64,000 nt of DNA from CAG-273 sp963929915 (GTDB lineage: Bacteria > Bacillota > Clostridia > TANB77 > CAG-508). Below the pieces are notes generated by a model, which ran no database searches, had not been told where the DNA came from, and was given only the letters and a program-made list of their open reading frames with translations. Of the stretch, positions 10,686 through 17,475 are shown in pieces (position 1 is the first letter of the stretch; each line of letters begins with the position of its first letter). The DNA lies in NCBI GenBank assembly GCA_963929915.1, contig CAWVJY010000008.1, forward strand, positions 186,001 through 250,000. The letters are read 5' to 3'. Both the position numbers and the translations under genes were made by a program.

Positions 10686-11933
10686 ATGAGTTATGCTATA
10701 ATAAGAAATCAAAAATACAAAAGAGAAAATCTAAAAGGCATATTTAGACATAATGAAAGGAAAAATGAAAATTATTCTAATAAAAATATTGATAAAGAAA
10801 AATCGTACTTAAATTATTCATTGAAAGATCCAAAATATAGTTATGAAAAAGATTTTGAAAGAATAAGAAAAGAATATAATTTAAAAGGTCAAATAAAAAC
10901 AGTTAGTAACATTGCTTGTGAATATATTATCACATCTGACAATGAATTTTTTAATAAAATTGGAGAAAAAGAAACAAGAAGATTTTTTGAAACTGCATAT
11001 AAGTTTGTGTGTGAATATAAAAATTTAGGAGAACAATATATTCTTTCTGCAAAAGTGCATAATGATGAAGATACACCACATATGCACTTAGTTTTTTTAC
11101 CAGTTGTTCATACAAAAGATAAAAAAGGAAATGATATTGATAAATTGGCTTGTAGTGAATTTTGGAAAGAAAAAGACAGTTACAGGCGATTACAAAATGC
11201 CTTTTACGAATATATTATTTTACACAATTTTGAGCTAGAAAGAGGATTACCAAAAGAAGAAACTAATAGAACACATTTGAGTATTGAAGAATATAAAAAA
11301 ATTACAAATTATGAAAAAACTAAAGAAATATTGCAAGATATTACATTAGAACTTCCAGAAGTACCAAGTATTGAAGATTTTAATAAGGTTGTTTTCAAAA
11401 GAAATGAAAAAATACAAAAAGAAATTATTGAGCCAAAAGATAAACTTATTGAAAAATTATACTCTGAAAACAAACAATTACACAGAGAAATAGAAAGACA
11501 AGTAAATGTAATTGATGAGGCAGAAAAATATCAAAAAGAAAGAGATAAAATACTTGAAGATAATGAAAATTTGCATAATAAAGTATATCAAATGGAACAC
11601 GATTATAAAGTAAAAAGCAACTCACTTGATTTTAGATATAACAACAGAAAAGAAGAACTAGAAAAAGAATTTGAGGAAAAGGCATTTAATTTGGAATATG
11701 AATATAAGTATAAAATAAACAAACTAGAAAAGGAAAATAATAAACTTCATAAAATCATTAAAACTTTTGAGGAAACAGTTAAAAAATTTATAAAATGGCT
11801 CTGTAAAAAATTCGACTTACTTTCTGGGGATGAAATTGTTAGAGATTTTGAGAAAGAAACAGGAAATTCTTTAAATGCTGAAAAACAATTTACTAAACAA
11901 GAAAAATTTAGAGATTTTGAAAAAGAACTATAA
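10686..11933 (+). CDS. MobV/Pre-type relaxase (TnpZ-like mobilization protein)
   Basis: This relaxase nicks oriT for transfer by a helper conjugative system. The N-terminal ~200 residues have the MobV motifs: HNERKNENYSNKN (motif I) and the metal-binding HNDEDTPHMH (motif III). The C-terminal half is a long Glu/Lys-rich coiled coil (residues ~230-370). The start chosen is the ATG at 10686, preceded by AAGGAGGTGG; an ATG at 10647 lies upstream of that ribosome site and is rejected. The length (415 residues) is normal for MobV. It corresponds in position and class to TnpZ of Tn4451. A 10-bp hairpin terminator follows directly. Confidence 0.9.
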   Translation: MSYAIIRNQKYKRENLKGIFRHNERKNENYSNKNIDKEKSYLNYSLKDPKYSYEKDFERIRKEYNLKGQIKTVSNIACEYIITSDNEFFNKIGEKETRRFFETAYKFVCEYKNLGEQYILSAKVHNDEDTPHMHLVFLPVVHTKDKKGNDIDKLACSEFWKEKDSYRRLQNAFYEYIILHNFELERGLPKEETNRTHLSIEEYKKITNYEKTKEILQDITLELPEVPSIEDFNKVVFKRNEKIQKEIIEPKDKLIEKLYSENKQLHREIERQVNVIDEAEKYQKERDKILEDNENLHNKVYQMEHDYKVKSNSLDFRYNNRKEELEKEFEEKAFNLEYEYKYKINKLEKENNKLHKIIKTFEETVKKFIKWLCKKFDLLSGDEIVRDFEKETGNSLNAEKQFTKQEKFRDFEKEL

Positions 11934-11958
11934 AATAGAGGGTTTATGCCCTCTATTT
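11933..11958. terminator. Bidirectional terminator after the relaxase gene
   Basis: There is a perfect 10-bp stem AAATAGAGGG/CCCTCTATTT with a 6-nt loop, lying between the convergent relaxase and erm genes. Confidence 0.8.
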
Positions 11959-12068
11959 AGATAACAAATTGTAATTTATGATTTACTTATTACTTTTTTC
12001 TGTCAACTTTTTTGTTTACACTATTGCTAATAATATAGAAATTTGAAATATAGCTACTGATAAAATTC

Positions 12069-12983
12069 TTATTTTCCATTTTCAAATTTTAATTTTTTTT
12101 GGCGCTTAGCTTCAAATTTCCAATAACCATGATTACGATTTCGATGTTTTTTTTGAATCTTGTTTTGATTGTTTTTCATGTCTTGTTCAGCATTTAATAT
12201 AATAGCTTTTTTTTCGTTGGAAACAAATTTAAGAAAAACATCATATAGGTACAGCCATCCATCGTATGAGATTTCAGTAAGCGTTGACTCTAATTTAATT
12301 TTTAAAAACTTGCAAATGCGTTTTTGTTGCTCATAAGTAAACAATTTTTTTGTTTTATCTTTGAAAGTATTTCCAGATGCTAAAAATATATATGACAGAA
12401 AATTTCTATAGTCTATCGCATCCTCAACATCAGCAGATGTTTTTCTTTGAAAGTGAGCAAAACATATTCGTGCATTTGGCACAGGATAAAAATCTGATGG
12501 TTTAAACTCATAAATCAATTCAGCGGAAAACCAAGGTTTGTATAAAAGAGACCTCAAACTTTCGTTATAAAAGGGCTGTCCAGAATACCTGAGAAAAGCC
12601 TCATACTGCATTATGAAATATATATCTTCAGGAGGATTATCGGCTTCAAATACCTTTTTCACAATATCAGCAGTTATGTTAAATGGAATATTTGCACATA
12701 CTTTATATGGTTCTTTTACTGATATTTTATATTTTAAAAAATCCATCTCTATTATTTGAACTTTTTTAGATTCTTTATACTTTTCAGATAAAGTTTTCGC
12801 TAATTTCGCATCAAACTCTATTGCTATAACTTGCTTGCTTTTTTTTGCAAGTTCAATGGTAATAATTCCTTTTCCAGGACCTATCTCAATTATAATATCG
12901 TCGTTACAAATATTACTCTTTGATAACAAAGTCGCTACAAGTTGTTTACTATGTAAATAATTTTGCGAATGTTCTATTCCCAT
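12069..12983 (-). CDS. erm: Erm-type 23S rRNA adenine-N6 methyltransferase (MLS-B resistance)
   Basis: The enzyme would methylate A2058 of 23S rRNA and protect ribosomes from macrolides, lincosamides and streptogramin B. SAM-binding motif I is EIGPGKG (residues ~32-38), with the acidic residue in IAIEFD and DFLKYK. The catalytic motif is NIPFNIT. Erm proteins have NIPF/NIPY, whereas the housekeeping KsgA has NLPY, which favours Erm. At 304 residues it is longer than the common ~245-residue Erm types. It ends in a basic tail (KKHRNRNHGYWKFEAKRQKK), a feature of some Erm groups. The ribosome site is AGGAGG, 5 nt before the ATG. No leader peptide was seen; it lies 40 bp behind an upstream gene and is probably cotranscribed. 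The Erm class cannot be assigned by eye. Confidence 0.85.
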   Translation of the reverse strand: MGIEHSQNYLHSKQLVATLLSKSNICNDDIIIEIGPGKGIITIELAKKSKQVIAIEFDAKLAKTLSEKYKESKKVQIIEMDFLKYKISVKEPYKVCANIPFNITADIVKKVFEADNPPEDIYFIMQYEAFLRYSGQPFYNESLRSLLYKPWFSAELIYEFKPSDFYPVPNARICFAHFQRKTSADVEDAIDYRNFLSYIFLASGNTFKDKTKKLFTYEQQKRICKFLKIKLESTLTEISYDGWLYLYDVFLKFVSNEKKAIILNAEQDMKNNQNKIQKKHRNRNHGYWKFEAKRQKKLKFENGK

Positions 12984-13023
12984 AAATACCTCCTTTACAA
13001 ATTACTATTTATTGTTAAATTCT

Positions 13024-13680
13024 TTAATCTCCAATTTTGTCTATTATCTCATCTAATTGTTCTTTTTGTTCGTTAGATAATATTGCTTCGCCATTACTTG
13101 CTGAAGTAACATGATACTCATCATCAAATATCTCAATTCCATAAGTAACAAAACTATCTTCTTCCTCACTATTATATTTAATATAATAAGTTGGAAGTCC
13201 ATCACACGTTTCATTGGAAAAAGTTAAATTATCAATAATATTAAAAATTTCATATATCTCCTCTTGATTTAAAGTGTATTTTTTTATTGATGTTTCAGAA
13301 CTTAAACCAGTTGTTTGTATATCTATTGTGGTAACTTTATTATTAATATTACTTTCTTGATTTCTATTATCTTTTTGTAACTCTTCTTCAAACTTTTTTT
13401 CATATTCTTTCATTTCTTTTTCAAAGTCATTATAATCCATAAGCCAAGTTCCAATTTTAATATCATCAAATCCTGCTAATGTATGAAAATCAATTACTTT
13501 ATATCCTAATCCAAAGTACTCTATTGTTCCTCCATCTCTAATAACTCCTGCTGGATTTTGTATACAGAAAATAGGTTTTTCTTGTTTCTGTACTCTATTA
13601 TAATCTACTGCAAAAAATATAATCCCTAAAATAACTACAATTCCTACAATAATAAACAATATTTTCAATCCTCTTTTCAT
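13024..13680 (-). CDS. Membrane-anchored hypothetical protein upstream of erm
   Basis: The start chosen is the ATG at 13680 (MKRGLKILFIIVG..), because AGGGTG lies 6 nt before it; two further in-frame ATGs lie upstream at 13689 and 13686. Residues ~6-27 form one transmembrane helix. The rest is an acidic extracellular domain with a Glu/Lys-rich helical segment (~90-115) and a C-terminal alpha/beta part. The family is not recognised. Its stop is 40 bp before the erm start, so the two genes probably form an operon within the transposon. A role in resistance is not implied by sequence. Confidence 0.7.
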   Translation of the reverse strand: MKRGLKILFIIVGIVVILGIIFFAVDYNRVQKQEKPIFCIQNPAGVIRDGGTIEYFGLGYKVIDFHTLAGFDDIKIGTWLMDYNDFEKEMKEYEKKFEEELQKDNRNQESNINNKVTTIDIQTTGLSSETSIKKYTLNQEEIYEIFNIIDNLTFSNETCDGLPTYYIKYNSEEEDSFVTYGIEIFDDEYHVTSASNGEAILSNEQKEQLDEIIDKIGD

Positions 13681-13802
13681 AAACATCACCCTTTTTACCT
13701 TTCATTTTACAATTTAATCTTGAAGATAACTTACTATTTCTCTGAAAGAATAATATCATAAAAATAAAAGATTATCAATGTTTTATGATAATCTCCTAAA
13801 TA

Positions 13803-14144
13803 TTATTTATTATATTTATCTAAAAATTCTTTCATTGCTATATTTACTAATCTTGTTAGTGAAATTCCCGTTTCTTGCGTTATCTTATTTAAAGCTTCTG
13901 CATTTTCTTTTCTAATCATTACACTTCTATAAATTGTTATCTCATCTTCTGGTTTGGCATAATATTTTACACTTCCAGTAGACAGTAAATCTTCAATACA
14001 AACATTTATCATATCACTAATTGTTGCGTCATAGTTCTTTTTAGTATATCTCATTAGTCTTTTATATAAACTATCATCAATGTTAATTGATTTATACTTA
14101 ACAGTTTTATTGTTGATAGAATATAGTCTGTCTATTGCACTCAT
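13803..14144 (-). CDS. Small DNA-binding-type protein (ribbon-helix-helix-like)
   Basis: The start is set at the ATG at 14144 (MSAIDRLYSI), with GGAGGT 6 nt upstream; an ATG 33 nt further out overlaps that site. The 113 residues hold two similar segments: YKSINIDDSLYKRLMRYTKKNY..ISDMINVCIEDLL and YRSVMIRKENAEALNKITQETGISLTRLVNIAMKEFL. Each has the beta strand plus two helices of ribbon-helix-helix proteins, so this may be a fused RHH pair. It is probably a regulator of the element. A hairpin (TATCATAAAA/TTTTATGATA, around 13750-13790) follows the stop. Confidence 0.65.
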   Translation of the reverse strand: MSAIDRLYSINNKTVKYKSINIDDSLYKRLMRYTKKNYDATISDMINVCIEDLLSTGSVKYYAKPEDEITIYRSVMIRKENAEALNKITQETGISLTRLVNIAMKEFLDKYNK

Positions 14145-14307
14145 ATATCCACCTCCTATTGCTCGTTTTACAACCAATTGAATTATATAAAATTTTATTT
14201 TTAAATAATACTTGTTGCTATTCCTTATAAACGAGCATAAATAGGTTTATATTTAGTGCGTATTTGCATAAAATAAGAGAGTATAGCAACTCTCTTTATA
14301 CAAATTA

Positions 14308-15279
14308 TTATTTTTTCTTTTTTAGTTTTCTTATTATTTCATTAGATAATTCTTCACTTGGTGTTACTTTTACAGTTAGTCCATCTTTTGTTTTTATTAC
14401 ATTTGAGCTTAACCTTGCTCTACTGTTGTAAACATTTTCTTGGTTTTTACAACTAAATGTATCATATACTGTTTTCGGGTTGTTAGCAATAAATGCTTTT
14501 CCACAATGCTTACACAGTTTTAAATATTTCTTTTCTTGTATTGCATATAATTTAAAGTTTTCATCTATGTATTCTTTTAAACTCCTAATATGTATTGTTA
14601 GTCCGTCATATTCTAAATTAACTCTTATGTGATTTGATTCTAGTTTATTTATTTCTCTTGTATTGATATATTCTCCATTATCTTTTTTCAATTCTTTTAA
14701 AGTATTATACATAAATTGAGCATATTTTATTATCATATCTACTTGTTCGTAATATTTTTCATTTTCAAATAACAAATTATTTATTTCTGGAGAAATAAAT
14801 TTTTCCATACTATGTTCATATATATTTTTGTTTACTTTTTCTAATAATTCTTTTATTTCTTCATCAGTAGCATTAGGAAAGAATATTTTAAAATAATCAA
14901 TTATTTTCATTGTGCTAAAGCAATCACTATTATTGATATAATTAAATTCTTTTAATAGTATTTCCTTATCTAATGTGTAATATCTATTTACTGGAAAGTC
15001 GTGTATAAGTCCTAAAAGTCCATATTGATTTACATATTCAAGCAATAACTTGTCAGTATCTTCTTTTTGTTCTAAAGATAATTTTCCTAAATTGATAAAA
15101 TCTATTAATGGTTTATCATTTTCTTTATAATCATCAAAATCAATTAAGGAATAGTTTGTTCTATGTATTTCCAAAATTTTAGGAACAACATATTTGATGT
15201 TATTTATTACCTTTATTTCATATTCTTCAAATTTTGGCATTGACTCATTGTTAAAGCCATATTCTAAATTCATTTTCAT
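14308..15279 (-). CDS. Hypothetical protein with C-terminal zinc-finger-like motif
   Basis: This 323-residue protein is not firmly recognised. The N-terminal two thirds are helical and acidic. The C-terminal part has CKHCGKAFIANNPKTVYDTFSC, a Cys-x2-Cys followed by a third Cys that looks like a small zinc finger of the kind found in DUF6076-like proteins of Firmicutes. Its ATG at 15279 is followed at the other end by a stem (AAGAGAGT/ACTCTCTT, 14275-14296) that probably terminates transcription. It is divergent from the HTH gene at 15626, with a structured regulatory region between. Confidence 0.6.
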   Translation of the reverse strand: MKMNLEYGFNNESMPKFEEYEIKVINNIKYVVPKILEIHRTNYSLIDFDDYKENDKPLIDFINLGKLSLEQKEDTDKLLLEYVNQYGLLGLIHDFPVNRYYTLDKEILLKEFNYINNSDCFSTMKIIDYFKIFFPNATDEEIKELLEKVNKNIYEHSMEKFISPEINNLLFENEKYYEQVDMIIKYAQFMYNTLKELKKDNGEYINTREINKLESNHIRVNLEYDGLTIHIRSLKEYIDENFKLYAIQEKKYLKLCKHCGKAFIANNPKTVYDTFSCKNQENVYNSRARLSSNVIKTKDGLTVKVTPSEELSNEIIRKLKKKK

Positions 15280-15311
15280 AATTTTCTCCTATTCATAAAA
15301 TTTTTTAAAAA

Positions 15312-15445
15312 ATTTATTGTAATATATTGACTTTTAAAAAGTATTACACTATAATAGAAATGTAATCTATTTTATGCAGCAAAGTATTAACTTGCATTTT
15401 ATGTCAGTTTTAATACTTTCTCTATAATAATATATTACAATAAAT
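15312..15445 (+). promoter_or_regulatory. Nested inverted repeats around a strong promoter
   Basis: Outer arms of 17 bp (ATTTATTGTAATATATT near 15312-15328 and its complement near 15427-15443) enclose a second pair, AAAGTATTA/TAATACTTT. A consensus promoter TTGACT (15327-15332)-17-TATAAT (15350-15355) lies in the left arm and reads toward the HTH gene at 15626. The layout suggests autoregulation between the divergent genes 14308 and 15626. Confidence 0.6.
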
Positions 15446-15544
15446 ATTTATAATTGTCAAATGATGTATATAAATTACGAGTTGTACTTTATATATATGG
15501 TATTTTTATACCTAAAAAAGTGCAAGTAAAAAATATAAGAACAT

Positions 15545-15602
15545 TACCCGTTAGCAAAATCAAAGATTTTGAACGGGTACCCAATAACCTTGTTGCTAAC
15601 GC
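15545..15602 (+). promoter_or_regulatory. Structured leader before the HTH gene
   Basis: Two alternative pairings are visible: ACCCGTT with AACGGGT (enclosing AAAATC/GATTTT), and GTTAGCAA with TTGCTAAC. They cannot form fully together. The AAAGGAGGTC ribosome site follows. A leader switch is possible, but no ligand class is recognised. Confidence 0.4.
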
Positions 15603-15625
15603 AATAAGTAAGAAAGGAGGTCAAA

Positions 15626-16093
15626 ATGAGTAAAAAAGAAGAAATTTTACAAATGTATTTTGAAGAACACAAAAAACAAGAGATTATTGCTGAAACTATT
15701 GGAGTTTCACAAAGCTATATATCTCAAGTAGTGAAAAAAGACACGAGATATACTAAGGAAAAAGAAATAAGGCATAACAAATCAATGCAGAAAAAAGCTG
15801 AATACAATAGAGAGTATAGTAAAACTTATATTAGAAAAAAGAAAAAGAATTTAATAGAAGAATATTATGCTTTACTTGAATTGTTAAAAAGAGATAGCAA
15901 GTTTCTATCAACAAAATCTGAAATGTCAGACATTGCATTTGCTAAATGGAATAGATCAATATATCAATATGATAAAAATTCTAGCAATTTAGTTTTAAGA
16001 AAAGGAATAAATGTTACAAAAGATGTACCAAGAGTAGTAAAAAATATTGTGAGAGCAAGTAGTATAAAAAGTTCAAATGTATATTCAAGATAA
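15626..16093 (+). CDS. HTH-domain protein of the transposon
   Basis: The 155-residue product opens with a helix-turn-helix (EEILQMYFEEHKKQEIIAETIGVSQSYISQVVKKD, residues 4-39), of the kind that recognises DNA in small sigma-like or resolvase-like regulators. A very basic central helix (YIRKKKKNLIEEYY) follows. The Cys-free C-terminus is not recognised. A perfect AAAGGAGG lies 7 bp upstream. It probably controls element genes. Confidence 0.65.
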   Translation: MSKKEEILQMYFEEHKKQEIIAETIGVSQSYISQVVKKDTRYTKEKEIRHNKSMQKKAEYNREYSKTYIRKKKKNLIEEYYALLELLKRDSKFLSTKSEMSDIAFAKWNRSIYQYDKNSSNLVLRKGINVTKDVPRVVKNIVRASSIKSSNVYSR

Positions 16094-16181
16094 TCACTTT
16101 GTTAAATCAAAGTGAATTTTTTAATTTAGTAATATTTTTAGAACTTTAATAATAGTATTGAAAAGAAAGAAGGTGAGAATT

Positions 16182-16349
16182 TTGAAAAAGGATTTAAATA
16201 TTACATTTTATAATCCTAATACAGAGGAACAAATAGTACAAGCTATGGCTGGAGTTTTGGCATATAACTTGGCAGAGAATGATGAAAAGATAAAGTTTGA
16301 TTATAATTTTCAAAATTCTCACGAAATAGAATCTGAAATAGAATTATAA
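16182..16349 (+). CDS. Small hypothetical protein, TTG start
   Basis: The start chosen is the TTG at 16182, with AAGGTGA 6 nt before it, giving a 55-residue acidic protein (MKKDLNITFYNPNTEEQIVQ...). A longer frame from a TTG at 16158 begins upstream of that ribosome site. No family is recognised. It lies between the HTH gene and the toxin-antitoxin locus. Confidence 0.5.
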   Translation: MKKDLNITFYNPNTEEQIVQAMAGVLAYNLAENDEKIKFDYNFQNSHEIESEIEL

Positions 16350-16408
16350 AAATACAGTTTTAATAAAATAGACAGAATGGATTGAATAGAAAAAATAGAC
16401 AAAATGTA

Positions 16409-16438
16409 TTGACTTTTGTTAATAAAAAAGGTTATAAT
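16409..16438 (+). promoter_or_regulatory. Promoter of the type III antitoxin RNA
   Basis: TTGACT (16409-16414) is separated by 18 bp from TATAAT (16433-16438). It lies ~40 bp upstream of the first RNA repeat, as expected for strong antitoxin transcription. Confidence 0.75.
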
Positions 16439-16478
16439 GAATATAATAATAGAGATACAAAATGTATCTTGTCCAAAT

Positions 16479-16583
16479 CAAATGTTAGCCGCAACCCTAT
16501 TTGCGGGGTAAAAGTGCATAGGTGTGCAAATGTTACTCGCAACCCTACTTGCGACAAATAAATGCGTAGGTGGACAAATGTTA
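16479..16583 (+). ncRNA. CptI-like type III antitoxin RNA: two 48-nt tandem repeats plus a partial third
   Basis: Units start at 16479, 16527 and 16575, each with CAAATGTTA; the spacing is exactly 48 nt twice, and the third unit stops after 9 nt. Each full unit has a CGCAA/TTGCG stem with loop CCCTA. The loop can pair with a downstream TAGG to make an H-type pseudoknot, the fold of type III antitoxin repeats. Differences between units keep the pairing (CATAGG versus CGTAGG). Promoter, repeats, terminator and toxin gene follow in the standard ToxIN/CptIN order. The toxin would cut the precursor into single pseudoknots that inhibit it. Confidence 0.85.
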
Positions 16584-16585
16584 AT

Positions 16586-16616
16586 AAAAATCTACCTTTT
16601 CGAAGGTAGATTTTTT
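16586..16616 (+). terminator. Leaky terminator between antitoxin RNA and toxin gene
   Basis: A 13-bp stem (AAAAATCTACCTT with its complement) with a TTCG loop and a T6 tail lies 19 bp before the toxin ATG. In type III systems this terminator limits toxin expression relative to antitoxin RNA. Confidence 0.85.
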
Positions 16617-16634
16617 GTTAGAAATGAGGTAAAA

Positions 16635-17114
16635 ATGAAAGTAGAAAACGGAAAATTTTATTTTATAAAAGATGAATTTTTTGATATATTTAAAGATTAC
16701 AAATTAATGCAAAATAAAGAAAATGGAAATAAAAGACCTTGCTATTTTTGTTTTAATGATCCAGAAAATAAAGAAATAATATGGTTTGTCCCAATATCAA
16801 GTAAAGTTGATAAATATAAAGTTATATATGAAAATAAAAAGAAAACTCGAAAGAAAGTTTATAACTTTGTCTTTGGAAAAGTATTAGGAAAAGAAAAAGC
16901 ATTTTTAATACAAAATATTTTTCCAACAACTGAAGAATACATAGAAAGTAAATATCAAAATAAAATGAAAGATGTTGAGATAACTGAAACTTTGAAGCAA
17001 GAGATAATAGGAATATCAATGAATGTTATAAAACTTGCCAAGAAAGGTATTAACATTCCCTTTTACAATATACTTGAAATGAAAAATATATTATTAGAAA
17101 ATAAAAATACATAA
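16635..17114 (+). CDS. CptN-like type III toxin endoribonuclease
   Basis: The 159-residue protein resembles the CptN family: an N-terminal GKFYFIKDEFFDIF strand-helix, RPCYFCFNDPENKEIIWFVPISSKVDKYK, then FGKVLGKEKAFLIQNIFPTTEEYIESKY, and a helical C-terminus. The family cleaves RNA and is held by its own pseudoknot RNA. The assignment rests on these motifs together with the upstream 48-nt repeats and terminator. The start is the ATG at 16635 with GAGGT 4 nt upstream; a longer frame from 16524 would translate through the repeats and terminator and is rejected. Likely roles are element maintenance or phage defence. Confidence 0.85.
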   Translation: MKVENGKFYFIKDEFFDIFKDYKLMQNKENGNKRPCYFCFNDPENKEIIWFVPISSKVDKYKVIYENKKKTRKKVYNFVFGKVLGKEKAFLIQNIFPTTEEYIESKYQNKMKDVEITETLKQEIIGISMNVIKLAKKGINIPFYNILEMKNILLENKNT

Positions 17115-17170
17115 GAAAACACACAAGAAAATGCACAAGTAAGTGTAGGATAATAAAGGAGAAATGAAAT

Positions 17171-17338
17171 ATGGTGGCAAAACAAAAAGAATTAAGAAAA
17201 AGGCTAGGATTACACGAATTTATAAAATTCTTACAATCATATAGTGATGGAACAGGAGATTATACAAAGGAAAAATATGAAAATAATGAAGAATTAACAA
17301 TAGAAGATTTTGAAAAATATTTAGCTGAAAACAACTAA
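17171..17338 (+). CDS. Small hypothetical protein
   Basis: A 55-residue frame (MVAKQKELRKRLGLHEF..) begins at the ATG at 17171 behind AAAGGAGAAATG and ends in an acidic helix (EDFEKYLAENN). No family is recognised. A hairpin with T6 (arms around 17352-17382, AAACTA/TAGTTT) follows, separating it from the recombinase gene. Confidence 0.55.
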   Translation: MVAKQKELRKRLGLHEFIKFLQSYSDGTGDYTKEKYENNEELTIEDFEKYLAENN

Positions 17339-17475
17339 TCAAATACAAATTAAAACTATTCTCAAAAAGAGAGTAGTTTTTTATTGCTTTTTTATAACTT
17401 ATGTGCTAAAATGTAACAGAACGAATATAAAGTTACAGACACAAAACAATATATAAGAAAGTGAGAATTTGAGTT

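Noticed and set aside
16524..16634. Longer N-terminus for the toxin
   Set aside because: It would translate the RNA repeats and the terminator; the ATG at 16635 has its own ribosome site.
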